A DNA stretch of 64,000 nucleotides, taken from NCBI RefSeq assembly GCF_030867095.1, contig NC_081824.1:398915329-398979328 (forward strand), written 5' to 3'. Shown here one piece after another: positions 1-11,941 of this stretch. The stretch is from Alligator mississippiensis. Lineage: Eukaryota > Chordata > Crocodylia > Alligatoridae. Every line of letters begins with the position of its first letter. Position 1 is the stretch's first letter. Both the position numbers and the translations under genes were made by a program. The notes beneath the pieces are model-generated. The model made no database searches and was not told the origin of the DNA. It saw only the letters and a program-made list of their open reading frames with translations.

Positions 1-465
1 ATAGTCCAGAGGAGAGCCACGTGCATGATCAGAGGACAAAAGAATAGGCCTTATGAAGACAGGCTGAAAGCCATGGGACTCTTCAGCCTGAAAATGTTCA
101 GGCTCAGGGGTGACCTGGTGGCAGCCTATAAATCCTTCAGGGGTTGGCATCAGGATCTAAGGGAATGCCTGGTCACCAGAGCACCCCAAGGGATCACAAG
201 GTCCAATGGTCACAAACTCCTCCAAGACCATTTTAGGCTGGACATTATGAAAAACTTCTTAACTATCTCAACCCCCAAGGCCTGGAATAGACTCCCTTCA
301 GAGGTGGTACAAGCACCTACTCTGGACTCTTTTAAGAAGTGTTTGGATACTTATCTTGCTGGGATCCTTTGACCCTAGCTGACTTACTGCCCCTGGGGCA
401 GGGGGCTGGACTCGATGATCTCCCAAGTTCCTTTCCAGCCCTAATGTCTATGAAATCTATGAAAC
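1..465 (+). mobile_element. CR1 LINE, 3' end (continues beyond left edge)
   Basis: This is the last part of CR1 ORF2 plus its 3' tail. Translation of 25-372 gives the region C-terminal to the reverse transcriptase. It contains RPYEDRLKAMGLFSL, RLRGDLVAAYK, GHKLLQDHFRLDI and WNRLPSEVVQAPTLDSFKK, the standard order in CR1 proteins, ending with a stop at 370-372 after a typical LAGIL. The noncoding tail has the CR1 block GGGGGCTGGACTCGATGATC and ends in short repeats (TCTATGAAATCTATGAAA) near 464. The copy is cut by the window edge, so its 5' extent is unknown. The frame is open over the visible part, which suggests moderate age. CR1 needs its own reverse transcriptase and endonuclease to move, and this fragment has neither domain complete. 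Confidence 0.93.
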
Positions 466-1817
466 CTGTGTACCAGTAAATTTTCACCTAAGCTCTGTGA
501 AATATGTGTGCCATATACCTTGTGTGACCTCACTAGTGATATGCACAAAACTACCTAGAATCTAACACATGAATGATACCAGGCATGTGGGTCTAGCATT
601 AATCTTCCTAATAATTTTATATTTCATATAAATCTGAAAACATATTAAAACTCACAGTTCTACTGAAAGCAGTATGAAGTCCATGGCAGTATTGACACAC
701 ATTTCAACAATTAAGACAATAATATAATTAGCACCAATTTCAATTAATCCTACCTCCTCCCCATTTCACACATGTAACACAAGTCCAATTATTTTTGGGT
801 TCTTTGAAGTGGGGGAAAAAGAATTAATCAGGAAGGAAAATATATAATGTACTAGCTACATGGAGAAATAGTCCATTTGCATGATTATACAGAGAACCTT
901 ATGTGAAAAGCTGTACTACAAACAAAACAGAACAACAGAAACAGAAAAACTTTCATTAGATTTTTCAATTCACTTTGATGTTTAAAGGTTTGTCTTCTTC
1001 CCCTAGGACATTTTAGAATATCAGCTAGGGTACATCTAAAATTGTGCTTAATTGGAAACCACATTGTAATTATACCTGCAAAATCTTAAAAAAACAAAAG
1101 GAAAAACAAAAACAAAAAAACCCTGCCTAGTGTGAAGATCCTAAAATAATCTTGATATTTTATTCAGCCAAATAAATTCAAACCAGCCAAAACATTAAGC
1201 AGTGGAGAAAATTAGGTCAAAGAAGAAAACAACAGAAAAGGAAAGAGATTACAGAAGTGGAAAAATATTTTGTTTGAACAAGCTTCATCAGCATGTGGGC
1301 TGCAAACAGAATAAAGTGTGATCTTAAATATTCACTGGAAATACAAAACTAAACAAAACAATCTTATTTTCAATATGAAACCACCAGTAATAACTTGCTT
1401 GTGAAATGGCAAAATTAATCATGCTGGAAAGAGTAGTAGATTTATCCTACAATTCATAGAACAAAGAGCTCAAAGAATGTAGATAAGTATTACCTCACCA
1501 TCACCTGGTGAATTAGCTCCATCTTACATATGGAGGCCAAAGAGACGGTGATTTACCAGTTAGTTGCAAAGCTAGGAAGAGAACCCTTAGGATCTTAGGT
1601 TTGGAACAGTCTTTATTGTGAGCCTCAAACTTTAAGAGGAAAGGCAGCCTGGAAAGCACCCTGAAGGTATGGTAAGGGGCTGATTATGGGACAGGCTGCT
1701 CAGTGAGCCTGCTGTGAAAAAAGGAAAGGCTGTCTGGAAAGCTCCCTGTAGATGTGACAGGGGGGTAATTACTGAGTCTCCTGACTGGGAGAGAGCTGCA
1801 CTCAGCTGGGAGATAAA
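466..1817. other. AT-rich noncoding stretch, nothing recognised
   Basis: No supported gene or repeat is seen. The stretch has A-rich tracts around 1090-1120 and no open frame that resembles a protein. From about 1500 the GC content rises slightly. Confidence 0.6.
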
Positions 1818-1921
1818 CAGGGATCCTGGTTTTCTCTGATAAAAAAAATCCCAAATTTTCAGATATGAAAAAATAACCTCAAATCCACACTTGTCCAGGA
1901 TTAAAATGAACCCCATTAATG

Positions 1922-1977
<56 letters not shown>

Positions 1978-2100
1978 TAAACTACATATATATATATATA
2001 CACACACACACGTGCATATGAACTGTTTCAATCATTTCAATCATGGAAAAATATCTTTTTTTAATCCAAAAATTGGGGATTTTACTTTATTTTTTATCAG
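1818..2100. mobile_element. Palindromic hAT-like MITE, CAGGGATCC family, copy A
   Basis: The left arm starts CAGGGATCCTGGTTTTC, followed by the A-rich block, AAATTTTCAGAT, AAATCCACA and AAAATGAACC. A long (TA)n tract follows, then part of the right arm in reverse order (CATGGAAAAAT, TTTAATCCAAAAATTGG, TTTTTTATCAG at 2100). The two arms are reverse complements of each other. The last ~17 bases of the right arm are absent and different sequence begins at 2101, so the right target duplication cannot be checked. The element has no coding capacity and would depend on a transposase elsewhere. Four other copies lie in this window. Confidence 0.85.
1927..1976. repeat. (TA)n microsatellite at the centre of MITE copy A
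   Basis: About 25 TA units are nearly uninterrupted. A shorter TA/CA tract follows at 1985-2011. It sits exactly where the two arms of the palindromic element meet. An apparent small frame rich in Tyr-Ile here is an artefact of this tract. Confidence 0.97.
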
Positions 2101-2800
2101 TGTGGCAGTGCACCTTTGGTGCCTGCCACTTTAAGGACTGGAGTAGGTAGTCACCAGGTGGCTGATTACGGCAGCCATTTTCAAATGCAGGCCAGACATA
2201 AAGAGGACAGTTGACTACTAGCAAGGGAGACAGCAACATCAGCTGACTGAGCTCCTGCTCAGGGACTTGGAGGTAAGGAAAGGGGTTATGGGGAGCTGGA
2301 GGCTCCTGTGGTCCTGAGCATGATGTGAAACTGCACCCTGCCAGGGAAGGGTGGTCTGGTGGGTCTCCTAGTGGAGTGGGAGCCCCTAGAAAATGCCAGG
2401 CTAGTTACCTCCCCATGGAAAGGCAGGAAGGGGCACCTTATAATCCCAGCCCCACATCCCTAGTGGTGTCCCAGTAGAGCAGGGGGAGTCCAGACTTGTT
2501 AGGAGCCCTGAGGCAGAGTCTGGGCCACAGGAGGTACCTGGAGCCATGCCAAGGCAGCAGGGTAAAGCCTGAGGGTGTGAGTAGAGATCTTGAGAGAGAG
2601 GGGTGACAGAGAGAGGTCCTGTCAGTAGACAAGTGGGTAAAGGCCCTGAGAGAGGGGCATAATGAAGAGGCCCAGTGAGGGCATGGAGGCCTGGTGAGGG
2701 GCCAGGTGTCTTTTATAAAATGTACCTATTATTGGATGGAAGAAGTTGTGGTTGGTCTGAGTGTCTGGGTCTACCCAAACCAACGTATCATACATCTAGA
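2101..2800. other. GC-richer repeat-like segment, possibly an old LTR-type fossil
   Basis: Base composition changes sharply at 2101, where sequence beginning TGTGGCAGTGCACC interrupts MITE copy A. The last part, 2724-2790, resembles the reverse complement of 29535-29610 over about 70 bases, so at least this part is repetitive. A TG start next to an interrupted element is compatible with an old solo LTR, but no matching second copy, primer site or coding part is seen. The class is therefore a guess. Confidence 0.3.
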
Positions 2801-5253
2801 GACAACAGAGCAAGCCCCTAAACATTATAACTATTGTACAGATGAAAACTTTCACCAGGCAATGACAGGAAGGTGTCATAAAATGTATGCATCTCAGGTT
2901 TATATAAAACTGACAAGTTGTGGATTTTTAGAAACAAAAGGTTTTGCAGTTATTTCCTCCCAGCATTTTTTCAAAAATTCTTGTATTGACTTATGACATT
3001 ATACTTAGTTGGAATATATTTCTGCTAATTACTTTAATGTTTTATAACAAAATATCCAAATCAATTGCTTATGTTTTGCCTAAAAAGCAACTGAGATTCT
3101 GGCATTTCTCTTGATTTATACTTAGGGTTTGTATCTCATGAGGCTGGGGGATATTTTCTTATAATGCACAAAACCTGCTGTTGTGATAAATTTGTGATTT
3201 TTATGCATCTTAATCTGCAAAATTTACTCCATAAACTCTTGAGCAAAAATAATTGTCTCTGATGCAATTCAATGAAAATAGACTGGAATACAGAATGCTG
3301 CTATTTGTTGCATCAATTTCAAATGTTTCTGTTACAGTGCCAAGGACACAACAATCAAACAGCCAGCAACTGGACAGGCAGGCAGCAGGGGGAAGTGAGG
3401 CACCTGTATCCCTGAGTTACCATACTGAGTTCCCTAACGCCTTGCCAGAAAGCACCTCATGATGTATGTGCAGACCCAATCACTGGACCCAGGAGAACCA
3501 CCACACTTGGGAACAGCCCTTCCTTTGCACCTGCACACCCAGTTGGGGACCCCTATGGCCCCATGCTTGGGCACAACCCCATGGACCCTGACACTGAAAT
3601 CCACATACCATATCTTGGAGGCCAGAGCCAGGCACCCTGTGACTAGGAGCCCAGCATAAATGCCTCCCCTCCTGAGCAGGAGCCAGTGGGTGGCAGCTTG
3701 CCTCTGGTGGGTCAGGAAGTGGGTGGGGGGGGCAGAATATCTGGACTGGGCCTGCATAGAAGTGACCCTGTGACCTCCATAGCTCAGCCACTGCCAGTAG
3801 GACCCAGGCTAAGTGCACCTTGGGTTTTTTGGCCTACAGCTACAGGGTCCCAGAGTACTAGCGCTGGGAAGGGCAGTATACTGAGAATCCAAACCAAAGC
3901 AAGCAGGTGGATGCCCCTGGAAACTTGAGGAACAGGTAGGATGGCTAGGTACCTTGGTTTTGCAGATGGAGAACACTGGAAATTTCCAGGCTGGGGCATG
4001 GGACATTGCCAGCAACATGAAGGCATCTTTTGGAAAGCCCCAGAAAGTTCAAGATTATGGCTAATGGAGCCTCAGCCACTCTGGAGCAAGGGCTGCATCC
4101 AGCTGAAGCAAGAGGGAGAGCCACACACAAGTAACTGCAACTATATCCATCCATCCACCTCCTTGCAGCCAGACTCTCACCCACCCATGGACACCAAAAT
4201 CCTACAGAGACTACTGTGGGCCTTGGAAGACTCCGTCCTGTCTTCCTCTAGTACCCACCACTGGTAAAGCAACTAGGGCCATGGGAAGATTTGGGATCTC
4301 ATTGCCATCTGTGGTGGGCAGGAGATCTGGATTAGCTCTGCAATGGGTATTACAGCAGGGATGTGCTCAAGCACATTTCCCAACAGATGCAAACATGGGG
4401 TCCCACCCAGGGACTGGGTTTGGTGCTGGGATAAGACAAAATGAATAACAATCCAGTGCATGCATGTGCATGATGCCAATAAAATGTCCAGGGGGAAAAG
4501 ACAATATATGCTTTCTACCACAGGCGAACCTGTGTCACAAAACTGGTACATAAATCTGCCTCATGTATGCCTCCCTGCTCTCTTTATCTTTCAGGGCCAT
4601 GGTTAGCTACTGGGAGAAGCTAAGCCTCTTCCCAGGTACCCAGAGCACTGGTGCTGAAACAGCTGTCCCCCTTTTCCTTGCACTCACAGAAAGGCACTAA
4701 AATAATTTAAAGAACTCTGCAATTAAAGTGTAAAAAAACCAAGTACAGGTGCTAGTGGCTTGCAACCTGGTTGGCAGTGCCCCAGGGCTGGATGGCAGAG
4801 ATGAACCTGAGGTCAGGATAGCAGATTCCACACAGATATCTATAAGAATCACTAAAAATGCAGTACTCCAGGAATGAGAAAAATCCCCCCTTGCCAAATG
4901 TCCTGTCTTCCCCCCTCTCTCCTTTCCCCCTTCCTCACAGTCCAGGAAAGGCACAGATGTAATGGCAGAAGTCTCACATGGGAACTGTTATCTCAGCCGA
5001 TCTGATTCCACTGCCAGGGAGATTCCTGGGTTATACATCTGGAAAGGCTTGCAAATGGCACTCCAGCACTGATCTAATCTCTGGGGAAGGTCTAGTGGAT
5101 CCATGAGACTGAGTTTCATGGCACAGGTAATCACTGTAGTAACTCCTCAAGCAACACCCACTCCCCCTTTCACATATTTCCGCACCGCTGCCCCTCTTCA
5201 AATGTTTGCATCAGTGGGAAGAGGGACCAAGCTGTGACACAGGAAACATTTAA
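2801..5253. other. Unclassified; GC-rich island at about 3340-4680
   Basis: The first 500 bases are AT-rich. From about 3340 the sequence becomes GC-rich, with many overlapping frames on both strands that share the same coordinates and show no recognisable domain. That is the usual effect of low stop-codon density in GC-rich DNA, not of a gene. No terminal repeats were found by eye. It could be a repeat of a family I do not recognise. Confidence 0.45.
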
Positions 5254-5366
5254 CACTATATATTAGTAGCATTTCATTTTAATCATTTTAAAAAATGTGG
5301 ATTTTGGGATGCTTTTTTTAATACATAAATTAGGTATTTTTTTATCAGAGGAAACCAGGATCCTTG
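5254..5366. mobile_element. Palindromic hAT-like MITE, CAGGGATCC family, copy B (right half only)
   Basis: Only the right half remains. It reads CACTATATATTAG, then GCATTTCATTTTAATCAT, AAAAATGTGGATTTTGGG, the T-rich block, TTTTTTTATCAGAGGAAACC, and ends AGGATCCTTG at 5366. These blocks occur in the same order in copies C and E. The left arm is missing, so no target duplication can be tested. The mismatch in the terminal CCCTG (CCTTG) suggests an old copy. Confidence 0.8.
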
Positions 5367-7204
5367 CAGATCACCCTGAAGTTCCAGGGCATCCTGGGTG
5401 GGGACAAGGGTCAATAGGTGGCTCTGTGGGAAGGCCAGCTGCTGGCTCTGGGGCAGGAAGCCAATTCCATGGTGAACAGCTGCTACACATGTCCAGATGG
5501 CTGAGCATTATATCCAACAGCCTCCAGCATTAGTTGCACAGGGTGACAAGCAGGACATGCTGCAGCTCCTGGATCTGTATGCTTGGGTGTGGGCAGTGAG
5601 GCACCATGGTGGGTCTTGGTAGGCCAGCGCATGGAGGCATGCATGATTAACAAGGAAAGGCACTTGCTCTGGGGCTGTTCTGGAAACCTCTGGGTAGGAT
5701 GAGGTGGAGGGTCTGTGGTGAGGCAATGGGGAGTGTAGGACATGATTGCCTGCACCAGGAAGCCAATCAGGGGTGGCCTGGGCCCTTGGCTGCACTCAGC
5801 AGTCTCTGGCAGACCAGGAAGTCCATTGCTGGGAGGCATGCAGGAGTACCTCCGATCTGTGAGCATTGACCAGCATAGACTCCCTGCACTACCCCCACCC
5901 TGTGCAAGTGTGAACATATACCATTCACTAGTGATCGAAACTAGGTCACTTAGCAAAAACTGCATCACTTAGATTGAGTCCTCCCCCAATTTTTTGAACA
6001 CTTGTTCATGGCCTGAGGATACTACATAGTGGCAGTGCCCACTTTCTCCCTAAGAATCCAATGAATAAATGGGAGACCATGGTTCATATAGAGAAGATCT
6101 GAACTTACATCTACCACTTCCCAAGATACTGCTCTAAGAAGTAGGTTCTAGAAGGACGGGTAGTGAGGGGAGTGTCACAACCATTAGGTTACAATGTCTG
6201 GTCTTGCTTTCCTTTCTTCTGGTCCCATGAGTCTTGTATTCTTTGCTGTTTTGTGACCCAGGTTAGAAGTAAACTTTCTACCACAGAGAAACCAATCCTT
6301 ACTCCAGAGAGTTCAAATTCTAAATATTAATCATGATACTATCCAGGGATAAAACAAGGAACTTGGGACAGTTGGAATAGTGAAACTGCCAGAAAACTAG
6401 CACCTATGGTTTCCCAGTTATTTTTGCCAGTGCCAGATGGGAGAAACATACTGAGAGCATATTCAGGAATAACATACTCTATTTTTCAGGAAGTGTCTCA
6501 ATCCTAGGTATTCCAGATGTGTTCTTGCTGATTGTTGAACAATAAAAATCCTTACAATGTTTTTAAAATGCATGAAGAGTGAACATTCTAACCCTTCCAA
6601 CCCTGCATTTTATCTTATGATCAGTTGTTTTACAGAAGAAATGGGACAGTGGGTATGAAACTATTGAGATCACACAGAAATGCAAAACAGTATATTTCAA
6701 ATTACCTGCTCAGTAATGGTAACTAATCATTCCCAGATGGTGCAGGCATGTTGCTGACTTAAGACCTGAGGTATTGTCTATGGTACAAAATAACTATAGT
6801 CTATAGGCCTAAGACAGAGTATCATGCAAGTGTTTCTTTCCATTTTCAGGTTTCATGCAGACATCCATCATATAAAAGAGAGAACAGAGAATTAAAGTCG
6901 CAGAGCTTACTCCACAAATGTGTAATCAGCATCTGAATAACACAGTGTAAGTAAGCTGTAATTCACACCTAGCTGTAGCTCCCAACCAGTTGAAGAGACC
7001 ACATACCATTATAGAAAATCATCCATTTTATAAATAAGCATTCAGAGCACAAATATGAAGACCATAAAAACCTTGAAAATGTTAATTTTTCTATGATGGG
7101 CAAAGCGTATCCCTTTAAGTAACCTTCCTGTCTGTCCATAGACAACTGTTCTTACATTATTAGTTACCAGATACTCTGTACATTAAACCACTTGTATCAC
7201 TAAC
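5367..7204. other. Unclassified noncoding; GC-rich part at 5370-5900
   Basis: 5370-5900 is GC-rich with several overlapping, unrecognisable frames on both strands, again without a known domain. 5990-7200 is AT-rich. No gene or named repeat could be supported. Confidence 0.4.
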
Positions 7205-7885
7205 ACCTACTTTGCACATAAAAAGTGTCAGAAGTATCATGGAGACACCCGCAATCTAGCCACTGATATCAATTAGATCTCATGATCACCAAAAGGAAAG
7301 ACCGGCTCAGTGTGCTACACATCCACACTATCACAGTGCAGACTGTAACACAGACCACTCCCTTGTTGTCAGCAAAGTGAAAGTGATACCAAAGAAGCTG
7401 CACAAAGCCAAGCATAAAAGTCAGCCAATAATTAATATACACAGCACAAAAGTCCAAAGCAAGAGCCTGGACTTTCAAAGGTCCTATGAGCTAGCTATAT
7501 CTATGAAGGCAACAACTGCAAATGCTGAAGGCACTTGGAGTGGACTAAGAGCAGTCATTCAGGAAAGAGCCACATAAATATTTTGGGGAAAGAAATTGTC
7601 AAATAAAGATTGATTTGAGGCGCACACAGAAGAGATGTTGCCACTTGTTGATGCCAAGAACATAGGCTACCTGAAACACAATCAGAATCCAACAGAAAGC
7701 TCCAAGGCTAGCTGAAGTATGCCAGGGCAATGGTATAGAAAACAGCCCAGGCTCAGTGCAAACCAGTACTGGGCTGACCTATGTCAAGATCTACAGTTTA
7801 TCTCAGGCACAGGAAACAGTAAAAGTCGCTGATAAGAACAAGCAGATGTCACGCTGGGTCAAACCCTACTTAGAGCTTTTATTAC
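7205..7885 (+). mobile_element. Fossil non-CR1 LINE: endonuclease end and linker to reverse transcriptase
   Basis: Around 7335-7375 the + strand reads HYHSADCNTDHSLVVSKV. The (S/T)DHSLV motif is the C-terminal catalytic block (Asp-His) of the apurinic-type endonuclease of non-LTR retrotransposons. Upstream, NTYFAHKKCQKYHGDTRN and ITKRKD match the usual spacing of the preceding endonuclease blocks, with at least one in-frame stop and a frame change. Downstream, about 60 residues (open frame 7377-7577) lead into a linker ending near ANQYWADLCQDLQFI and GTGNSKS, like the region ahead of a LINE reverse transcriptase. No reverse transcriptase follows, because CR1 sequence starts at about 7920. Clade not assigned; it may belong with the LINE pieces at 32660, 38300 and 57985. 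Confidence 0.72.
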
Positions 7886-7919
7886 CAGAAAGGCAATAAA
7901 ATGTAGTAATACAGAAGAT

Positions 7920-9151
7920 GGAATGAAATGCACCTTCAGCAAGTTTGAAGATAACACCAAGCTGTGGGGAATAGTGGATACACTGGAGGGTAGGGCTACA
8001 ATTTAGAGTGACCTAGACAAACTGGAGGATTGGGCCAAAAGAAATCTCATGATGTACAATAAGGTAAAGTGAAAAGTCCTGCACTTAAAACAGTATAATC
8101 CCATGCACTAGTACAGGCTGGGAATCGATTGGCTAAGCAGCAGCTCTGTAGAAAAGGACCTGGGGGTTACAGTGGACAGTAAGGTGTATATGAGCCAACA
8201 GTGTGCTCTTGTTGCCAAGAAGGCTAACAGCATACTGGGTTGCATTAGTAGAAGCACTGCCAGCAGATCAAGGGAAGTGATTATTCCCCTCTATTCGGCA
8301 CTGGTGAGGCCACATATTGAGTACTGTGTCCAGTTTTGGGCCCCCCAGTACAGAAAGGATGTGAACAAATTGGAAAGAGTCCAGGAGAGGGCAACAAAAA
8401 TGGTGAGGGGGCTCGGGGACTTGACTTCTGAAGAGAAGTTGAAAGAACTGGCAAAGAGAAGACTCAGGGCAGGGCTGGAATTAGACTTAAACTATTTAAG
8501 TTACAGTTTATGGCTTTACAATATGAGGGGCCTCTAAATAAGAAAAAAAACCCTGGACATTTTCATTCTAATATGACAAAAATATACATATATATGGCTC
8601 CAAATGTATTATTCATGTTGAGTTCATAAATTTCTGCAGACATAACAATAATTCATCTTAAAATTTCATGAAAATCCATGTTTGTGGATTATTTTTTATC
8701 ACATGTGGCCTCTTAAACTGGACATACTTTACAGCCTCAGGATGTCATAAACTGGCACTGACTCGGGGAGGGGGTGGGGGGGGACTTTAATAGCCACCAG
8801 TAACTACCTTAAGGGTGGCTCCTAAGAGGGTGGAGCTAGACTGTTCTCAGTGCTGGCAGATGACAGAACAAGGAGCAATAGCCTCAAGTTGCAGCAAGGG
8901 AAGTTAAGTTAGGTATTAGGAAAAACTTTCTCACTGAGAGGGTAGCAAAGCACTGGGGCAGGTTATCTAGTGAGCTTGTGGAATCTCCATCCTTGGAGGT
9001 TTTTAAAACCCAGCTAGACAAAGCCTTGGCTGGAATGATATAGTTGGGGACAGTCCTACTTTGAACAGAGGTTGGACTAAATGTTAGTGGACAATCGTGA
9101 TGTCGCTTCCAACCCTAATTCTCTAAGTTTCTATGATTCTATGAGTACTAG
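7920..9151 (+). mobile_element. CR1 LINE, 5'-truncated, interrupted by a ~310-bp insertion
   Basis: The copy starts inside the reverse transcriptase just before the FADDTKL block (KFEDNTKLWG-like here, so the catalytic Asp pair is altered). The open frame 8172-8537 reads [43 protein letters not shown] (in pieces), then [17 protein letters not shown]1 sequence breaks off near 8477 and resumes near 8787 with the expected next block (TTTAATAGCCACCAG, then CTACCTTAAGGGTGGCT). The 3' part includes LEVFKTQLDKAL-like sequence around 8990-9030 and the tail ends in CTAAGTTTCTATGATTCTATGAG. It has premature stops and cannot encode a working protein. Confidence 0.92.
8477..8787. other. Insertion of unknown type inside the CR1 copy
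   Basis: About 310 AT-rich bases separate two adjacent CR1 blocks. They begin close to GGCTGGAATTAGACTT and end in a G-rich run (GGGGAGGGGGTGGGGGGG). Two similar short motifs, GGGGCCTCTAAATAAG and GTGGCCTCTTAAACTGG, lie about 180 bases apart. No clear terminal inverted repeats or target duplication were found by eye. The exact edges are uncertain by about 10 bases. Confidence 0.6.
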
Positions 9152-11703
9152 AAACTGAATTAATTGTGTTCAAAACCAGCAGACTTTACACATATGCTTC
9201 CCCAGTTGTGCTGAGCCATTTCGCTGGCATTTGGCTTAAGTTTTAATGTATGCTACTGCTATCTGTGATATTCCAGGACTGCCTTGGAAATGAGATGCAA
9301 CATCTTGGGGATGGAAATAATAAATAAACTCATATAAACTCATTATACTGGTTCCAATGCAATGACATTTTCGACAACCACGGGGGTTTTATTTGCTTGT
9401 TTGTTTGTTTTACTGAGATAAACGTGTTTATGTATAGCCTTTCCAAATACCAAACAATCATTTAACAAGTAAAATTGAAATAAGATAGAGATTATTTATA
9501 AAGCACTATTGTTAGATTTTGCTGAACATAGAATTTCCCTTTCTATAACAATCATTCCTTTGTTACAATAAAATGTTTAATATACTATCTAAAATAGTCA
9601 TCCTAATGTTGTTTTAATATAATTTATTACCTTCGCTTGTCCTGGTCAATTTCAAACTTGAAGTAATATAATACCTTCTGACTTGCACATGTTGTCAACC
9701 ATCATGGTTATAACACTTCAGAAATAAGCAGAGAACTTTTCCTAAGTGCTTGAAAAATTAAAACATTTATGTGGTAGCTTCCATCTTCCACTGAACTATG
9801 ACTCTATAAACAGCTTATTACTGGAATGCTGATATTAAAAATGAATCACTCCCTAGTCCCTTATCTCCCCTTGGCCCCGCCCCCAATGCACACAATTTCC
9901 TCCCTTGTTTTTCTGTTTAGTTCCACATTGCAATTATTGGTTTTTAACAGTTTATAACCTCCTTTATGAAATTATTCTCCAGGGTTGTTGTTTTTTTTTT
10001 TTTTTCAAATTGCATTCTTTTTTATTTAAATATGAAAAAAGGAATGCACATAAACTTGAAGAAATACTTTTAGGATATTTGTACAGATTATAGATTCTTT
10101 CACTAACAGTACAATAGTTATCTCAATGTTATAGACGGTAAATAGGGGATCGAAGTGATTAAAATATTGATTCATAGTCATTCAACAAGACATAGAACAA
10201 AGATCCTAGGTGATATCCGGGTCCTACTGAAGTTGTTGTGCTATTGACTTCACTGGGGTCAGAGTTTCATACCATGAATCATATACCATAGGCTAATCAT
10301 TAGAATAGTACTGCATGCACTGCTGTATGGGATTGTCCAACTGATTGCAGATACTCTTCATTCATTCACTGTACCCACTCAGAGCTATAATAGTTAAATA
10401 TCAAATCTCTAAAGTCAGGAGGACTCAATTTAGAATTCTGAGCATTCACAGTAATCAATTCACTTGTGAATGCTGGTAATAGGCCATGAACTCTTGCCTC
10501 TTTTCCCAAATAATAGGATGCCCTGTAGCAAGATGTTAGTTTTGTTTTCCTTAATGAAATGTGTGTTGGGGAAGATTTATGTGCACAAGGATTGCAGAAT
10601 TGAGTCTGTGGCCTCTAGGAATCAGCAGTAGTTTCAGAAATTAATAGCTCATTTTTATTTTTAGGGGATTAAGGATAGACAAGGAGGGTGCAAGAGAAAA
10701 TACTCTTCATTCAAAAGTATTCAAAATAATATTAAAAGAAATCCATGCTTCCTTTCCTGGTTTACACAAGAAAAAACTGAAAAAAGATGTGTGGAAAACA
10801 GTTTTGTGTCTTTATGAGGACCTTCTCACACAAATCAATACAATGTTAGGGATTGTGGGTAAAAAAACAATATAGCTCTGCGGTTATCTAGCACATTCCT
10901 TCCACAATATCTATTTACAAAAGCTAGCAGTTTGCATTAGAGACTACTAATACCTTGGCAATATTTTTCTGAATAGTTTGGGAAGAAAACCCTCTTTCAG
11001 GCTCACTGGCTTCAAAATAAACTTTTAACTATAAGAATCAACTATAAAAATAGAGTTCCATCAATGCTCATCTGAACAGAGACACTCCAGAGCTTCTTAG
11101 TTTATTCCATTACTCATCACCTGCATACTCAGAATGTTCTTTGAACCATTAACAGTATAAATGAACTCAATAAAAAGTGGATGGAATCTGCCAATAAGAA
11201 GTGCTATTCTAGGGGGAATGGTAAAAGTCTGAGAGACAGTTCCATAATATCTCACAGATTACTGGTAAAACAAAATCATTCCATTTAGGGATTTTCCTTC
11301 ACATCACATTCTGTGGTATTATAACATTTAAGCAAAACCTTCAGCCTCAAAACCCTACCCTTTAAATATGATTTCATTTTAAAATACCATTTTTAGGACA
11401 TGCTATACATGCCCATACCACTAAAGACCCTTTAAGTTAGACGCAGTTTCAGTAGAGAGTAACAATCTATTTCTGATTATACTCTTATCCTGAATATAAA
11501 TCACTTTCTCTTTTATGGGAAATTTTTGAAAAAAATACTCTTTTACCCAAATATAAATCACTAGTGTCAGATAAAGACCTTGAACTGTAATTTCCTTCAT
11601 AAAATCCCACAAGAGAATCCAAACACCAAGCACAGGACAGGGTTAAATGTATTATAAAATGTTATTATAAAAGTGGAACTGAAAAAAAAAATCTGATTTG
11701 GTA
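9152..11703. other. AT-rich noncoding stretch, nothing recognised
   Basis: No gene, named repeat or terminal inverted repeat was recognised. A poly-T tract lies at about 9990-10005. Confidence 0.6.
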
Positions 11704-11709
11704 TTTTTA

Positions 11710-11815
11710 TTTATGGCCCAGGCTCCTAGCTGTGGGAACACACGGAGCCCTTGACTTAGACCAGGACTGTCCACTCCAGGGCTCCTAACTAAGGGAGTGC
11801 ATAGAATCCTTGGGC
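11710..11815. repeat. Imperfect tandem pair of ~50-bp GC-richer units
   Basis: The motif AGGCTCCTAGCTGTGGGAAC...GAGCCCTTGACTT is followed by a second version, AGGGCTCCTAACTAAGGGAG...GAATCCTTGGGCC. Both units carry CCAGG at their start and a CC(T/C)TTG(A/G) core near their end. The pair lies directly left of a small hairpin element. Confidence 0.5.
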
Positions 11816-11941
11816 CTGGTCACATATGCAATTTATGGTGTAATGGGAACCAGCCACAAAGTTATTACAGCTTTTTGTGTAATAACTTCATGGCTTATTC
11901 CCTGTTTTATCATAACATTAATTGAATGAACATGTGACAGG
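11816..11941. mobile_element. Small palindromic MITE-like element (~126 bp)
   Basis: The ends CTGGTCACATATGCAAT and (reverse complement of the right end) CTGTCACATGTTCATTC match as inverted repeats. The centre is a strong hairpin: AGCCACAAAGTTATTACA at about 11852-11869 pairs with TGTAATAACTTCATGGCT at about 11877-11894. It has no coding capacity. No clean target duplication is visible, so the superfamily is open. Confidence 0.55.

Noticed and set aside
1919-2134. Open frame rich in Tyr-Ile
   Set aside because: It is a translation of the (TA)n microsatellite in MITE copy A.
2101-2800. Complete retrovirus-like or LTR element
   Set aside because: Only a TG start and a composition change are seen; there is no second terminal repeat, primer site or coding part, so only a weak fossil call was kept.
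3434-4267. Cluster of overlapping frames of 66-112 residues on both strands
   Set aside because: No recognisable domain, no consistent strand, and the cluster coincides with a GC-rich island.
5254-5366. Copies A and B as two halves of one MITE split by a 3-kb insertion
   Set aside because: Copy A already contains much of its own right arm, which overlaps the part present in copy B, so they are separate insertions.
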